Source: Dipteris shenzhenensis (lineage: Eukaryota > Polypodiophyta > Polypodiopsida > Gleicheniales). Taken from it: a stretch of DNA of 64,000 nt. Shown here piece by piece: positions 1 through 9,748 of this stretch. The position numbers were made by a program, and so were the translations under genes. The stretch is taken from the NCBI GenBank assembly GCA_047967505.1, contig CM106539.1. The stretch is one strand, 5' to 3'. Below the pieces are notes generated by a model. The model was not told the origin of the DNA. It saw only the letters and a program-made list of their open reading frames with translations, and searched no databases. Each line of letters starts with the position of its first letter. Position 1 is the first letter of the stretch.

Positions 1-2
1 GG

Positions 3-1245
3 ACATATTGGAGCCCAACGGATGGCACGAGGGGAGGAGTTTGCATTTCAGTTTCAGCCAGGTGGGCCTCAGAGATCACCCAAGAGGGTACACTAGTGGA
101 GAGCAGGGCATGCTATGTTATTCTTCAGATTGAGAGCACAGCAGTTGGTGTTCTCAATGTGTATGCTCCCACAGATCCAGCCCACAGACGTGCTTTTTGG
201 AGACAGCTCAGAGAGTCCCTTCCTCAGGCAGATACCTGGATTGTTGGAGGAGATTTCAACATGGTTGAATTCTCTGAAGACAAGTCGGGCCAGACTGAGG
301 GTGGCCTTTTTGATAGGGAGAGAGTGGAGTGGGATAGTTTTGTTTTGCATGCTGGACTTCATGATGCAGCTCGATTGGACGACTTTCGTCACTTGGCTGA
401 CAGTCTTCAGTTCTCTTGGTCTGGGGTTTTCCATGGCTCTCTTTCTTTGGTCAGACTTGACAGGTTTTATATTGGCCAATGGGGCTACGCCAGAGGAGGA
501 CAGATTGGGATCCGCCGCCCGGGTTATGTTTTATCTGACCATGCTCCAGTCCTATTACAGATTCTTCCTACCTCTCGATTGGAGAGCACAGGCTTTGTGA
601 GAGTTCCGGACTTTGTTTTTCAGGACACAGAGTTCGTGGTTGAGAGAGGCTTGGTTGTCAGAGGACACTCCTGTGGATCGGGGCTGGTTAATGTGGGTAG
701 AGGAGGCTTTGGCCAGAGTCAGCATGGCCTGCCAGTTGAGGGCAAAAGAGAAGGAAAAGCTCAGAATCAGAGATCGGAACGCAAGAGCGGAGGTATCCAG
801 ACTTCAAAGATTGATTTAGAGTTTTCCTCATTCTCTTTTCATCAGAGGGCAGCTTTCGGAGGCTCAGGAGAGACTAGAGGAGATTCAGGGCATAAGGGCC
901 CAGTTCAGGTTTTACTCCCAATAGACTTTCTGGATCCAGAAGGGGGATAGATGCTCTAGAGAGTTCTTCAGGGCAGTGGGTCAGAGATACTCTTCAGACA
1001 GTCTTTGTAGACTTGTGGATGAGGCCGGGTCTCTTCAGACGGACCCTCACCGTCTTGTTGAGATCACTTCTGATTTCTATTCCACTCTTTACACCGCCGA
1101 TCCAGTCACCGAGGAGATGATCAGAGCCAGAGAGGAGATTTGGAGTCATGTCCCTCAGATGGTCTCAGATAGGATGAGTCATGTTTTGGATAGCCCACTA
1201 TCACTCCTGGAGATCACAGATGCGTTACATGAGCTGCCCAGAGAC
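3..1245 (+). pseudogene. LINE copy A ORF2, endonuclease part
   Basis: The frame beginning at base 3 is open to about 600. It carries the APE/exonuclease III motifs GGDFN (near 246-260) and SDHAPV (near 531-548), which hold metal-binding and catalytic residues of LINE endonucleases. Homology then jumps to another frame near 635, so there is at least one frameshift. A stop near 818 and another near 924 follow, and the linker between endonuclease and RT continues to 1245. The product would nick the target DNA for target-primed reverse transcription. There is no start in view because the ORF enters from outside the window. Confidence 0.85.
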
Positions 1246-1535
1246 TATTGGGATATCTCAAGGTGTATGCCTCAGGCACACCTTGGTTTCTATGTGTGTG
1301 TGCTAGAGGCACAGTTAGGTGCCCATAAGCACAGTTAGGTGGTGGTAGAAGCCACATAGGATGATTGAGAGAATCTAGGAGCAGATTGAGGAGATGATTG
1401 TGGAGCTCAGAAGTCATCAGTGATGTCAGTGATCATGTAAGAGGTGCCTACATAAGGACCTCACCCTTCTTCATTCCAGTAAGTAAGATTTCTGAGTTTG
1501 TGTTCACTCCGTGCTTTCTTTTCAGTTTACCAACA
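1246..1535 (+). repeat. NA-1 5' LTR
   Basis: This 290-bp copy matches 2982-3271 almost base for base. It contains a TATA-like stretch (CTACATAAGG, near 1448-1457) about 80 bp from the right end, a plausible core promoter. Its first dinucleotide is TA rather than TG. Confidence 0.92.
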
Positions 1536-1547
1536 TGGTATCAGAGC
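1536..1547 (+). other. NA-1 primer binding site (initiator Met tRNA type)
   Basis: TGGTATCAGAGC abuts the 5' LTR. This is the classic plant LTR-retrotransposon PBS complementary to the 3' end of initiator tRNA-Met. Confidence 0.93.
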
Positions 1548-2390
1548 CCTTTGATCCCCCTTGAGCCCATTTCTGCCACATCATGATCTTCTTCTCCATC
1601 TTCTTCTTCACCATCTCTTCCCCTTCTTCCCAAATCTTGCTAAAGCCTGTTCTCCTCCGTTTCTCTGCCATTCTCCAAGCCCTTCCTGCTGGAGATACAT
1701 CTCGAAGGGGCGAACCTTTGGCTGCAAGGAATTAAAGTATCCTCGTCGCTGCAAGTCGCCATTTCGCGCAGACGTCAAACCTGTCTTCCACGATTTCTCT
1801 GAGACTGCTCCATGTTTCTCTAATTCCTTTCAGAGGGAGCTTCTCCATACCTTGAGCTATCCTGTGCTGAAATCTGAGCAGCAATGGCTGCATATTCAAG
1901 GCGAAAACAGAGAAAAACCAGTCGGAATTGAAGAAGCAAGCTATGGCGATCTGACGCAGATTTGCGCCCCTCCTCCTCAGTGGACCTTTTGTGGTATATG
2001 AGCTTTCTTTTGCCTCAAAAAGCCCCTTTTTCTTTGCTTTGGAGAGTGAGATACAAGCCCTCCAAGTTCAGTCCTCTGTTTTTAACAGTTTTGACAAGGT
2101 TTTGAAAGTGATGCTACATTAGATGCTACTTTAGCATTTCTGAGGTTTTGAAGTTTTGAAAAGCACTAGTACAACTATGGCTACAACTTTCTTTTAAGTT
2201 GATATACCTGGTTTTCATTGGAAAGCTTTCATTTAGCCACCTCTGTGAAGCATGTAAGTGAAAGCATCATTGATTGAAATTTGGTCACAAGTCTTTGCTA
2301 CATTAAATACTTATATTTTGAAGCTTTTCAGTTGTTATTCTAGCCTTGTAAGAGAGAAGACACTGCCCAATTCCTGGGTTAGACCCTCTC
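1548..2390 (+). other. NA-1 interior without recognised coding capacity
   Basis: The stretch between PBS and the knuckle ORF holds a Pro/Ser-rich open frame (1561-2001) without recognised motifs. It is followed by AT-rich sequence with stops in all frames. Nothing else was seen. Confidence 0.5.
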
Positions 2391-2606
2391 ATGGCTTGCT
2401 TATGCAAAATATGTGGAAAGCCAAATCATAAAGCAATGTCTTGTTATGCTACAATGGAAGAGAATGCCAACATGGCTTCCTTGCTGCAGATTGCCAAGAT
2501 AATGGTTGCCAAAAAGGAAGCAACTTCAAAGACAGAAAATGCCAATCTACTTTCAGTTGATGTGCTTCCACAAGATGAGGCATCCTTTGAAGATTATGCT
2601 TTTTGA
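2391..2606 (+). CDS. NA-1 short zinc-knuckle ORF (gag remnant)
   Basis: This 71-codon ORF starts at an ATG. A single CCHC knuckle, CKICGKPNHKAMSC (residues 5-18, C-x2-C-x4-H-x4-C), is followed by a short acidic tail. Such knuckles bind RNA in the nucleocapsid part of Gag. It is the only recognisable coding piece in the element. It could be the last piece of a deleted gag or a retained RNA-binding peptide; the sequence does not decide which. Confidence 0.6.
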   Translation: MACLCKICGKPNHKAMSCYATMEENANMASLLQIAKIMVAKKEATSKTENANLLSVDVLPQDEASFEDYAF

Positions 2607-2970
2607 ATTATCTCCATGTATGCTCCAGATCTCTCTTTTGTTGAGTCAAGGTACTCAGCCTGGATAGTCCTCCAAAATGAATGAAATAAACTATTGTGTT
2701 TTGTGTGTTTTGTAAACACCTCTGGTCACCATATGATGTAGGCCATGTGTATGTGTTTTACTCCATGGTACCTCCTGCAGACATTGTGTGCATGTACATG
2801 CAGGGGAGATAACCATTGGAAGATCTTTTGTATCCCTTTTGTTTACCTTACACCCATGGGAACCCTTGCTAGCTTGAGATCCTAGCCATTGATAGATCCA
2901 TGACCACCATGAGATGGCATGTGACACCTTGTGCTAGATGTATCCTTGACATATCCTGAGGCATTCCCTT

Positions 2971-2981
2971 GAGGGGGGGTT
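2971..2981 (+). other. NA-1 polypurine tract
   Basis: GAGGGGGGGTT sits immediately before the 3' LTR, where plus-strand DNA synthesis is primed in LTR elements. Confidence 0.85.
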
Positions 2982-3271
2982 TGTTGGGATATCTCAAGGT
3001 ATATGCCTCAGGCACACCTTGGTTTCTATGTGTGTGTGCTAGAGGCACAGTTAGGTGCCCATAAGCACAGTTAGGTGGTGGTAGAAGCCACATAGGATGA
3101 TTGAGAGAATCTAGGAGCAAATTGAGGAGATGATTGTGGAGCTTTGAAGTCATCAGCGATGTCAGTGATCATGTAAGAGGTGCCTACATAAGGACCTCAC
3201 CCTTCTTCATTCCAGTAAGTAAGATTTCTGAGTTTGTGTTCACTCCGTGCTTTCTTTTCAGTTTACCAACA
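2982..3271 (+). repeat. NA-1 3' LTR
   Basis: This 290-bp LTR starts TGTTGG and ends CCAACA. It is followed by the second GAGAC target copy at 3272-3276, after which the LINE reading frame resumes. Confidence 0.92.
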
Positions 3272-3276
3272 GAGAC

Positions 3277-6200
3277 AGATGCCCGGGGGAGGACGGTTTG
3301 TCGCCACTTCTTTTTAGAGTTCTTTGGGATACGATTGGGCCTCATCTACTCTCTGCCTTTTCAAAGGCTCTCGATACAGGATCTTTGGGCGAGACATTAT
3401 GCACAGGTATGATTTGTCTCATCCCGAAAGGGGGAGACAAGACAGTCCTACGTAATTGGAGACCCATTACACTTCTAAAGACAGCCTACAAGATCCTAGC
3501 GAAGACCTTGGCTCTTCGCTTAAAGCCTATGCTGCTCGATATCATCAAAGCTACTCAGACAGGATTTGTCCAAGATCGGAGTATCTTGGATAACATCTTC
3601 ACTTTTTGGGAGGCCACTCACTGGGCGAAGGAGAGTTAGCAGGAGATTGCAGTTCTTCTTCTCGATTTTGAGAACGCTTATGACAGGGTGGACTGGGGTT
3701 TCTTGGAGAGCACTATGAGGAGGCTAGGCTTCAGTGATAGATGGATTTCTTGGGTCTCCTCACTTTACTCTCTCTTCTAGCAGGATGGTGGTCTGTGGAG
3801 GTAAAGGACCGGCTTTTCAGCTATCCAGATCGGTACGACATGGATGCCCGCTTGCACCTTACCTTTTCCTTTTCGTAGCGGGGCCATGGGGTACTTTATG
3901 CAGGCTACCAGTCATGGCACTTTGGGCCTTCATCTGCCTATCCGGCAGGAGCAGGAGCTTCTGGACACTGAGTTTGCTGATGACACAGCAGTGACAGTCA
4001 CAGGAGATGCATATAGTCTTGCTACTGCTGCGGATTCAATTGACAAGTTCTGCCTAGCCTCGAGGGGACTTGTCAATTGGAACAAATAAAAAGGCATCTG
4101 GACTGGAGCTCAGCAGGATACCCCAGCATGGGGAGGAGACAAAGGCTTTGTATGGATACCCAGAGGCACCTCCACGAGACATCTAGGCTTCCAGGTTGGC
4201 ATTGAGGTGTCCCCAACGCAACAGTTTGCCCCAGTTCTTGAGAGTATCCGGAGAAAGCTAGCCTACTAGAGTACGGCTAGACTTTCTTTGGCCGGAAGAG
4301 CGCTGGTACTCAACCAGGTTCTACTAGCGACTATGTGGTACGTTGCGTCATGTTGGTGCTATCATGCTGACTCAATCCGTCAGGTGAGGAGATTGCTTCG
4401 GAACTTTTTGTGGAGTGGTGGTGATGGTTCTGAGGACACTAGGGCCAGAGTTTCATGGGATACTATCACTTTACCCTCCTCGCAGGGAGGACTTGGGGTT
4501 CTTAATCCGGAGATGCAGAGCAGAGCCCTTTTAGTCAAACTTCTTGTTAGAGGTTTGACTCCAAGAGATCAGCCGTGGAAGCAGTTCCTACTGCATGGAA
4601 TTCACCAGTGCACCCCCAGAGCTGCAGGTCAGTGGGCAGGTAGAGTCAGTTGGATCTTCCTGACAGACCAGCATTCTCAACCTTCCTCACCACTTGTGAA
4701 AAGGCTTATTTAGATATGGGATCATTTTCGACAGCACCTCATCAAAGCAGTTCCCTCCTCCAGAGAGGAAATTGCCCAACAGCCACTTTATCATAACCCC
4801 CTGGTTCGGTATCAGGGATCTTCCCCTGGTACAGAACTTAGGACTCCCTTGGCCAAATGGCATGCTCAGGGGGTTGTGACAGTCGGAGATTGGTTCAGGG
4901 GAGGTGTGGAGATGTCAGAGGAGGTGATCAGAGATAGCCATGGGCCACTTGGACAGATTGCTACCACCAGATTACTAATCATGAGAGCTATTCCTTAGGA
5001 GTGGAGGGATATACTTACAAATCCAGCCTATGTTCATCCCATCTCTACTTGGTCAGGTTGTTTTAGTGAGGCTGGGCTATGCATTGGAGTTCGTTTAGGG
5101 CCGGCACTGTTTATTTATGCATTGGAGTTCGTTTAGGGCCGGCACTGTTTATTTATTTTGAGACGGACTCATCTCACAGATTGTATCCCACTCAGCCCCT
5201 GGATCGACAGGAGCTCCTTTGGCAGAGAGTCACGGTCATTGGTTGTCTGGGTAAGGAATGGGCCAAAGATCCTTCTAGGTTGACCATTGCAGAGGATACT
5301 AGATGGAGACTTTGGATTTTTCAGGGTCGACCTCTTGCGGAGCTTGACTGGGACCCAGGTTAGTGGGCATGGCCTGCTCCGGTGGCAAGCATTCGTCCTC
5401 TTTCCTTTTTCCAGTACTCGAGGAGGGCAGGTTACAAGCTTTAGTAGAGAGACTCTCATCACCTACCATCTGCCTCCCAGCATTGGCACGCACAGGGACT
5501 TACTGCAGAGCTCTTGTTGAGCTACTGGACTCACTTTTGGGGCATCAATAGAGCCAGGAAAGTCTCCTACTTTCTTTGGCTCACTATACATAGGGGCATA
5601 CCTGTGGGTACTTGGCTTCAGCAGATGGGTAGACCCTCCTTGTGTATGCGTTGTCAGCTTGCAGAGGAATCTAGCAAGCATTGTTTATGGAGTTGCACCA
5701 GCTCTAGAGTGGTATGGACAGGTATCTTCAGGTTGTTCTCATATGTTACATCTGAGTCCTTTCTGATGACTTGGGGCGCTGCCCTTTGGGAAAGAGGATC
5801 TGGAGCCTTTACTCTCTTTGAGTCACAGCCAGGAGACCACGGTTTCTTCATGCAGCGTCGCCAGAGACGGGGTCCCAAAGAGACCAGCATCATGGAGCCG
5901 CAGGATTTACCGGTACCAGCTCAGGATTCCATGCCTACTTCAGCTACAGGGTCAGCCTGGGAGGTGATTTCCAGCATTACCCTATGGCGGATATGGTGTT
6001 CGCGATGTTCTTTTGTCCTTGGGGCCATTTATGCACGGAGGCTGACACTCTCGCTTCCATTTGGGTAGAGATTATCTTCACTCTCAGGAGTCAGTGGGAG
6101 CGGTGTACAGGAACCTCTTTGGCAGCTCGTGGGAGACTTATATCCTTCATGAGGACATGGGACTGCTCATTATTTTTTCATTTGACCCCTTTTGGGATGT

Positions 6201-6286
6201 CGTGGCATTTTAGACCACCTCCATGGCTTTTTTGCCACATTGTTGAGGCTAGGGATAGAGTACTTTCTCTCCCACCTGTTGTATGA
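3277..6286 (+). pseudogene. LINE copy A ORF2, reverse transcriptase and C-terminal part
   Basis: This is the continuation of the LINE ORF after NA-1. RT blocks are recognisable: GMICLIPKGG, NWRPITLL, LLLDFENAYDRVDW, VRHGCPLAPYLF and the active site FADDT (a YADD variant). A CysCys-His-Cys knuckle (CMRC...HCLWSC) near 5646-5700 matches the zf-RVT region of plant L1 elements. The frame is broken by stops at 3637-3639, 4267-4269, 4711-4713 and 4996-4998 (all TAG), by a TAA near 4087, by several frameshifts, and by a 38-bp tandem duplication at 5078-5153. Copy B at 19836-21854 shows what the unbroken C-terminal half looks like. Confidence 0.88.
5078..5153 (+). repeat. 38-bp perfect tandem duplication inside LINE copy A
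   Basis: Two head-to-tail 38-bp units (5078-5115 and 5116-5153) appear identical. As 38 is not a multiple of 3, the duplication shifts the LINE frame. Confidence 0.9.
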
Positions 6287-6308
6287 TTCGTTTTGAATGG
6301 AATATATC

Positions 6309-6324
6309 ACTCTTTTATTTTTTT
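6309..6324 (-). other. A-rich tail at junction of LINE copy A and the GIY-YIG element
   Basis: Read on the minus strand, the stop of the GIY-YIG ORF is followed at once by a run of about nine A, a T and four A. This looks like the poly(A)-type 3' end of a retro-inserted sequence in minus orientation. Confidence 0.5.
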
Positions 6325-7539
6325 TTAAGATTTTGAATGCTTTGAAAGCCTTTTACCTATCTCTCCATAGTTGAAAGCCTTTTGTCCTAAAGTTTTTACA
6401 TACTTCCAAGCTACTACTGGATGCTTCCAAATTCTTCTCACAAAATGAGGGAGAGAATCCATTACTTCAGGAGACTTCAAGATGGAGTTTAAGACTATCT
6501 TGTCAAGTGAGGGAGAAGTAAAAATACAAATCAAGAGTTCCTTATTTAGATAGACTTCTTTGCTTTGAAAGGAAGCTTTTACTTTTAAGAAGCGATCCAA
6601 CGGAGTTTTAAGTTGTATATAATAGAGTTTATTTAGATTCAAATCCTCAAAAGAGAAGTTTTCCAAGGTGTATTGAAGTTTAAAAAGAACTTTGACATTA
6701 TATTTTTCAAAAACTTTTATTGAAAAAAGACCCAGTGACATTAATCTATCTAGGTAGAGTGGTCTTCTTTTATAGTCTCGAGAAGAAAAAACTCTTGGAA
6801 CTGAGGAAGTTAAAGGAACTAAATGAGGAGGAAGGGGAGGAAGAGGAAGTGAGGGAGGCAACTCACGAACTACATGTGAGATTGCAGGAGAGCTAGGACA
6901 ACCTCGTAACATAACTTTAGGTTTCCATATGATGTTAGGTGTATGACTATGTTGGTAATGAGGAATGTTAAAGGGCTTGATATGAGTTCTCCACATCAAA
7001 GGGTTCTTTTTAGAGGTTCTTTTATTTTTACGAAGAGTTGATTTTCCTTCCAAATTAAAACCTCTTAGGAAGAAAGTGTGTAAAGTTCTCATCCAAAACA
7101 ATCCACGAGGACGAGCAGCCTTGTAAAAGTCCTTGGCATTATTAAAATGGCCCTCTATATGCTCAATGGGAAAGCAACGAAAAGATTCAAAATCAGACTT
7201 TGCCATTGCTGCATATAAGGGTTTTGAATTCTCAATTAAGGAATTCTTCCTATGAACTTTTCTAGCTTCCCTAACATGTTCTTGAAAACGAATAAAAGCT
7301 GTCCTATAGGTTTGTCCTACATAATGCATATTACTACTATGTATGTTATAGACAACATAAATTACTTGCGTGGCATGAATAGGACTAATAGAAACAGAAG
7401 TCTTGAGATGCTTGTTTCTAAGACGTCTTAGTTTATTAAGAATTATTATGCTATTATTAGTATAATGAGTGCTAACTAATAAAGCCTTAAAGTTAGACCA
7501 ATTAATGTTACCTTCCCCAAAATCATGAAGATTATTCAT
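6325..7539 (-). CDS. GIY-YIG endonuclease-like protein, possibly Penelope-like
   Basis: This is an uninterrupted 404-codon ORF. A GIY-YIG-type nuclease core spans about residues 58-165. VIYVV (59-63) stands for GIY, YVGQT (73-77) for YIG, and RFQEH (84-88) supplies the conserved Arg and His. RGLFWM (145-150) followed by GFN (160-162) matches the end of the fold, where Penelope-type enzymes usually have an RExxWI pattern. The expected catalytic Glu appears as Gly146. About 240 residues follow without a recognised domain, and no RT is present. The frame is open upstream of the chosen ATG for about 20 codons, so the true start is uncertain. The 3' side runs into an A-rich tail (minus strand) next to the LINE end. 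It could be a fragment of a Penelope-like element with an N-terminal nuclease, or a domesticated gene. Confidence 0.6.
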   Translation of the reverse strand: MNNLHDFGEGNINWSNFKALLVSTHYTNNSIIILNKLRRLRNKHLKTSVSISPIHATQVIYVVYNIHSSNMHYVGQTYRTAFIRFQEHVREARKVHRKNSLIENSKPLYAAMAKSDFESFRCFPIEHIEGHFNNAKDFYKAARPRGLFWMRTLHTFFLRGFNLEGKSTLRKNKRTSKKNPLMWRTHIKPFNIPHYQHSHTPNIIWKPKVMLRGCPSSPAISHVVRELPPSLPLPPLPPHLVPLTSSVPRVFSSRDYKRRPLYLDRLMSLGLFSIKVFEKYNVKVLFKLQYTLENFSFEDLNLNKLYYIQLKTPLDRFLKVKASFQSKEVYLNKELLICIFTSPSLDKIVLNSILKSPEVMDSLPHFVRRIWKHPVVAWKYVKTLGQKAFNYGEIGKRLSKHSKS

Positions 7540-7630
7540 GTTTGACCTAGCTAAAAAGTTATACCTTTCTCTATATATGTTTCTTCTAACTTTTTTGTTT
7601 TGATTTACCTAGCTAGACCCAACTAAATCA

Positions 7631-7899
7631 TGTTAGAATTATAGATATAATTCAGCAGTGACCAATGTAATTTAATAAGCTAGTTAGGGGCACTTTTCCC
7701 TCTTTAAGAGGTTTTCCCCCTAACCGCAGTTAGTTCACTAACTATGGTTAGTGACTACTAAGGTTTTGTCACTAGGACAAAACCTTATCTCTCACTCATT
7801 GTGTTGTACTCTTCACACTCTTCTATTGCAACTCAACTTTCAGCTTCCAAGCTTTCAGCTCTCACTCTCTTGCTCTCTCTCACTCTCCATTCTCTCACA
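7631..7899 (+). repeat. Copia-1 5' LTR
   Basis: This 269-bp LTR starts TGTTAGAATT and ends CTCTCACA. It holds a short inverted repeat around GACTACTAAGGTTTTGTC and a CT-rich right end. It is shared with 14077-14346, 25445-25712 and the truncated copy at 28794-28963. Confidence 0.95.
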
Positions 7900-7901
7900 T
7901 T

Positions 7902-7913
7902 TGGTATCAGAGC
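7902..7913 (+). other. Copia-1 primer binding site
   Basis: TGGTATCAGAGC lies two bases after the LTR. It is the initiator tRNA-Met type PBS. Confidence 0.93.
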
Positions 7914-7984
7914 ATTTGATCCCTCTCCCTGCTTCTTCCCCGTTTAGCTCCATCCTATAGCCTACGCTCCTGCTGCTACATCTT

Positions 7985-8470
7985 GCCCGTACAGTTCGTA
8001 CGACTGTACGGAACCTGCACTTGGTCTCTGCACGTCCGTACCTGCCGTACTACTCCAGCTGCATCCGTACCTTCCGTACAGCTCGCAGAGATCGTCCGTA
8101 CCGCACCTACCGTACCGTATCATCCGTACAGCTCGCAGAGATCGTCCGTACCGCACCTACCGTACCGTATCATCCGTACAGCTCGCAGAGGTCGTCCGTA
8201 CACCGCGTCCGTACAGTTCGTCGTCAGACTGTACGGTTCGCCGTACAGTGCCGTACCAGTCGTACAGCTCGCCGCCACCAGCTGTACAGCTAGCTGTCTT
8301 CGTCCGTACCAGCACGTACGTTCTCCGTACTGCCATCTGTACTGTCAGCCGTACAGTACTTCCGTACTGTCAACCGTACAGCACTTCCATACTGTCAGCC
8401 GTACAGCACTTCCGTACCGTCTTCCGTACAATACTTTCGTACTGGACCTGCTTCCGTACAGCAGGTAGTC
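7985..8470 (+). repeat. GTAC-dense leader of copia-1
   Basis: The untranslated leader is packed with CCGTAC, CGTACAG and related words, each holding the palindrome GTAC. It includes a 50-bp unit repeated head to tail from 8075 and 8125, with a partial third at 8175. No long ORF without these words exists here, and no family resemblance to a protein was seen. The equivalent copia-2 region (25795-26220) has the same word density but a different arrangement. Confidence 0.85.
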
Positions 8471-8639
8471 CTTTGATTTCGTACAGGAGAAACTCGCAGG
8501 TGATCTTAGGCAGGCACATTTTGCAGACAGCCATTGTTTGGCTCAGTTTTTTGGGAGTACATTTGAGGCATTTTGTTTGTTGCAGACACTGCAATCATTT
8601 TGTAGTTTCAGAGCTACACTTGGAGCAAACATTGCAGAT

Positions 8640-8925
8640 TTGGTCTGAAATTTGGGGCTTTCTGCTGAAATTGCAAAATTTGGGGCTTTCTGTACTTCTA
8701 CCCCTTTCTGGTTGCAATTTCAAGCTCGAAATTTGGGGCTTTCAGTTCTGCAGTACAATTTCTTGAAGAAATTTGGGGATTTTGTAATTACACTGCAATC
8801 TCGCAGTGAAATTTGGGGCTTTTGCAGACAGAGCGCAATTCTTGCAACATTTGGGGCTTTTGATCAATTTGCCCCTTTCCGGTTGCAATTTCAGGCCTAT
8901 TTTGGGGCTTTTGTGTTTGGAGAGC
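8640..8925 (+). repeat. ATTTGGGGCTTT repeat block in the copia-1 leader
   Basis: At least seven copies of ATTTGGGG(C/A)TTT are spaced about 30-50 bp apart, interleaved with TTGCAATTTC-type words. The same block is present in copia-2 (about 26390-26660). It is a degenerate tandem array in the non-coding leader just before gag. Confidence 0.8.
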
Positions 8926-9148
8926 AATTTCTGGAGTTTTCAGTTCATACTGCCTTTCTTGGAGTGTTTTGCAGCACTTTTGGCAGATTCTGGAGAGTTT
9001 TTTATGCTTGGACAGATTTTTGACAGTGCAAGTACAGAAATCTGAGTTGCATTTACAGCCAGTGCTTGGCTGTGTTTTTTGGGAGTTGTGCATTTCATTC
9101 CCAGTAAGGGAATTCAGTTTTGTATCTGCTTAAATCCTTTTCTCAGAT

Positions 9149-9748
9149 ATGGCCCAACAAAATCAGAATGACTTCCAGTTCGGTGGTCTTTCACAGGAAG
9201 ACAAGTTGGATGGTACCAACTACTCCCTCTAGAGTTTTATGGTACGCAATATTCTGATTTCTCGCAATTTATGGGATTATGTGAATGGGGGTGAGATCCG
9301 ACCAACAGGTATGGCACCTAATACCCCTCCTCAACAAGGAGGTGGAAGAGGTCGTGCACAAGGGGCAGCTGCAGAACAAGTTGTTGGTGCAGCTACAGCC
9401 ACTACTCCAGATCAGAAGAGATGGGATTCACGGGATGCCTTAGCTTTGTCATGCATCTCTCTTTCAGTGAAAAGATTTATCATTCCGCATATCCGGTCGT
9501 GTAAGACCTCCAAGGCAGCGTGGGATATTTTAGAAAGCATGTATGCAGCCCGGAATGATGCAAGGGTATCTTTCTTGAAAAGAGAGTTAAGTAATACACA
9601 TATGGAAGAGGGTGACTCCATGTCAGTCCACCTCACAAAGCTACAGGATCTCAGAGAGCAATTGTTAAATATAGATGAAATTATTCCTGATTCAGAGATG
9701 ATTACAACCACTCTGAATTCTCTTCCTGAGTCTTATCTCAGCTTTCAT
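9149..9748 (+). pseudogene. Copia-1 gag, N-terminal half
   Basis: Gag starts at ATG 9149 (MAQQNQNDF) and carries the UBN2-type gag core with LDGTNYS and the YAARNDARVSFLKREL region. A TAG at 9230-9232 replaces the Trp codon found in copia-2. The reading frame is then cut at 9748 by the fold-back element. Gag would form the virus-like particle. Confidence 0.9.

Larger units (their letters stand above)
1246..3271 (+). mobile_element. NA-1: complete non-autonomous LTR retrotransposon
   Basis: Two 290-bp LTRs (1246-1535 and 2982-3271) flank a 1446-bp interior. The 3' LTR starts TGTTGG and ends CCAACA; the 5' LTR starts TATTGG, a one-base change. GAGAC is duplicated at 1241-1245 and 3272-3276. 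An initiator-Met-type PBS follows the 5' LTR directly and a G-rich PPT precedes the 3' LTR. The interior has no protease, integrase or RT, only a short ORF with one CCHC knuckle. Mobility would therefore have depended on enzymes from another element, probably copia-type given the PBS. The LTRs differ at about half a dozen positions. Confidence 0.93.
1..6312 (+). mobile_element. L1-type LINE, copy A (decayed, interrupted by NA-1)
   Basis: A non-LTR retrotransposon enters from the left edge and ends near 6312. In order it shows an APE-type endonuclease, a reverse transcriptase and a C-terminal zf-RVT-like Cys/His knuckle, the order usual in plant L1 elements. The body is split at 1246-3276 by an LTR element. 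Removing that element and one target copy restores the frame across the junction. A closely related copy lies at 19836-21993 and a third at 35610-36091, so this is a local multicopy family. The 5' end lies outside the window. The copy is non-functional because of frameshifts and stops. Confidence 0.9.

Noticed and set aside
7983-8468. A 161-codon Arg/Ser/Tyr/Val-rich ORF in the copia-1 leader
   Set aside because: It is a by-product of the GTAC word array; the copia-2 equivalent does not conserve the protein, and it lies between PBS and gag.
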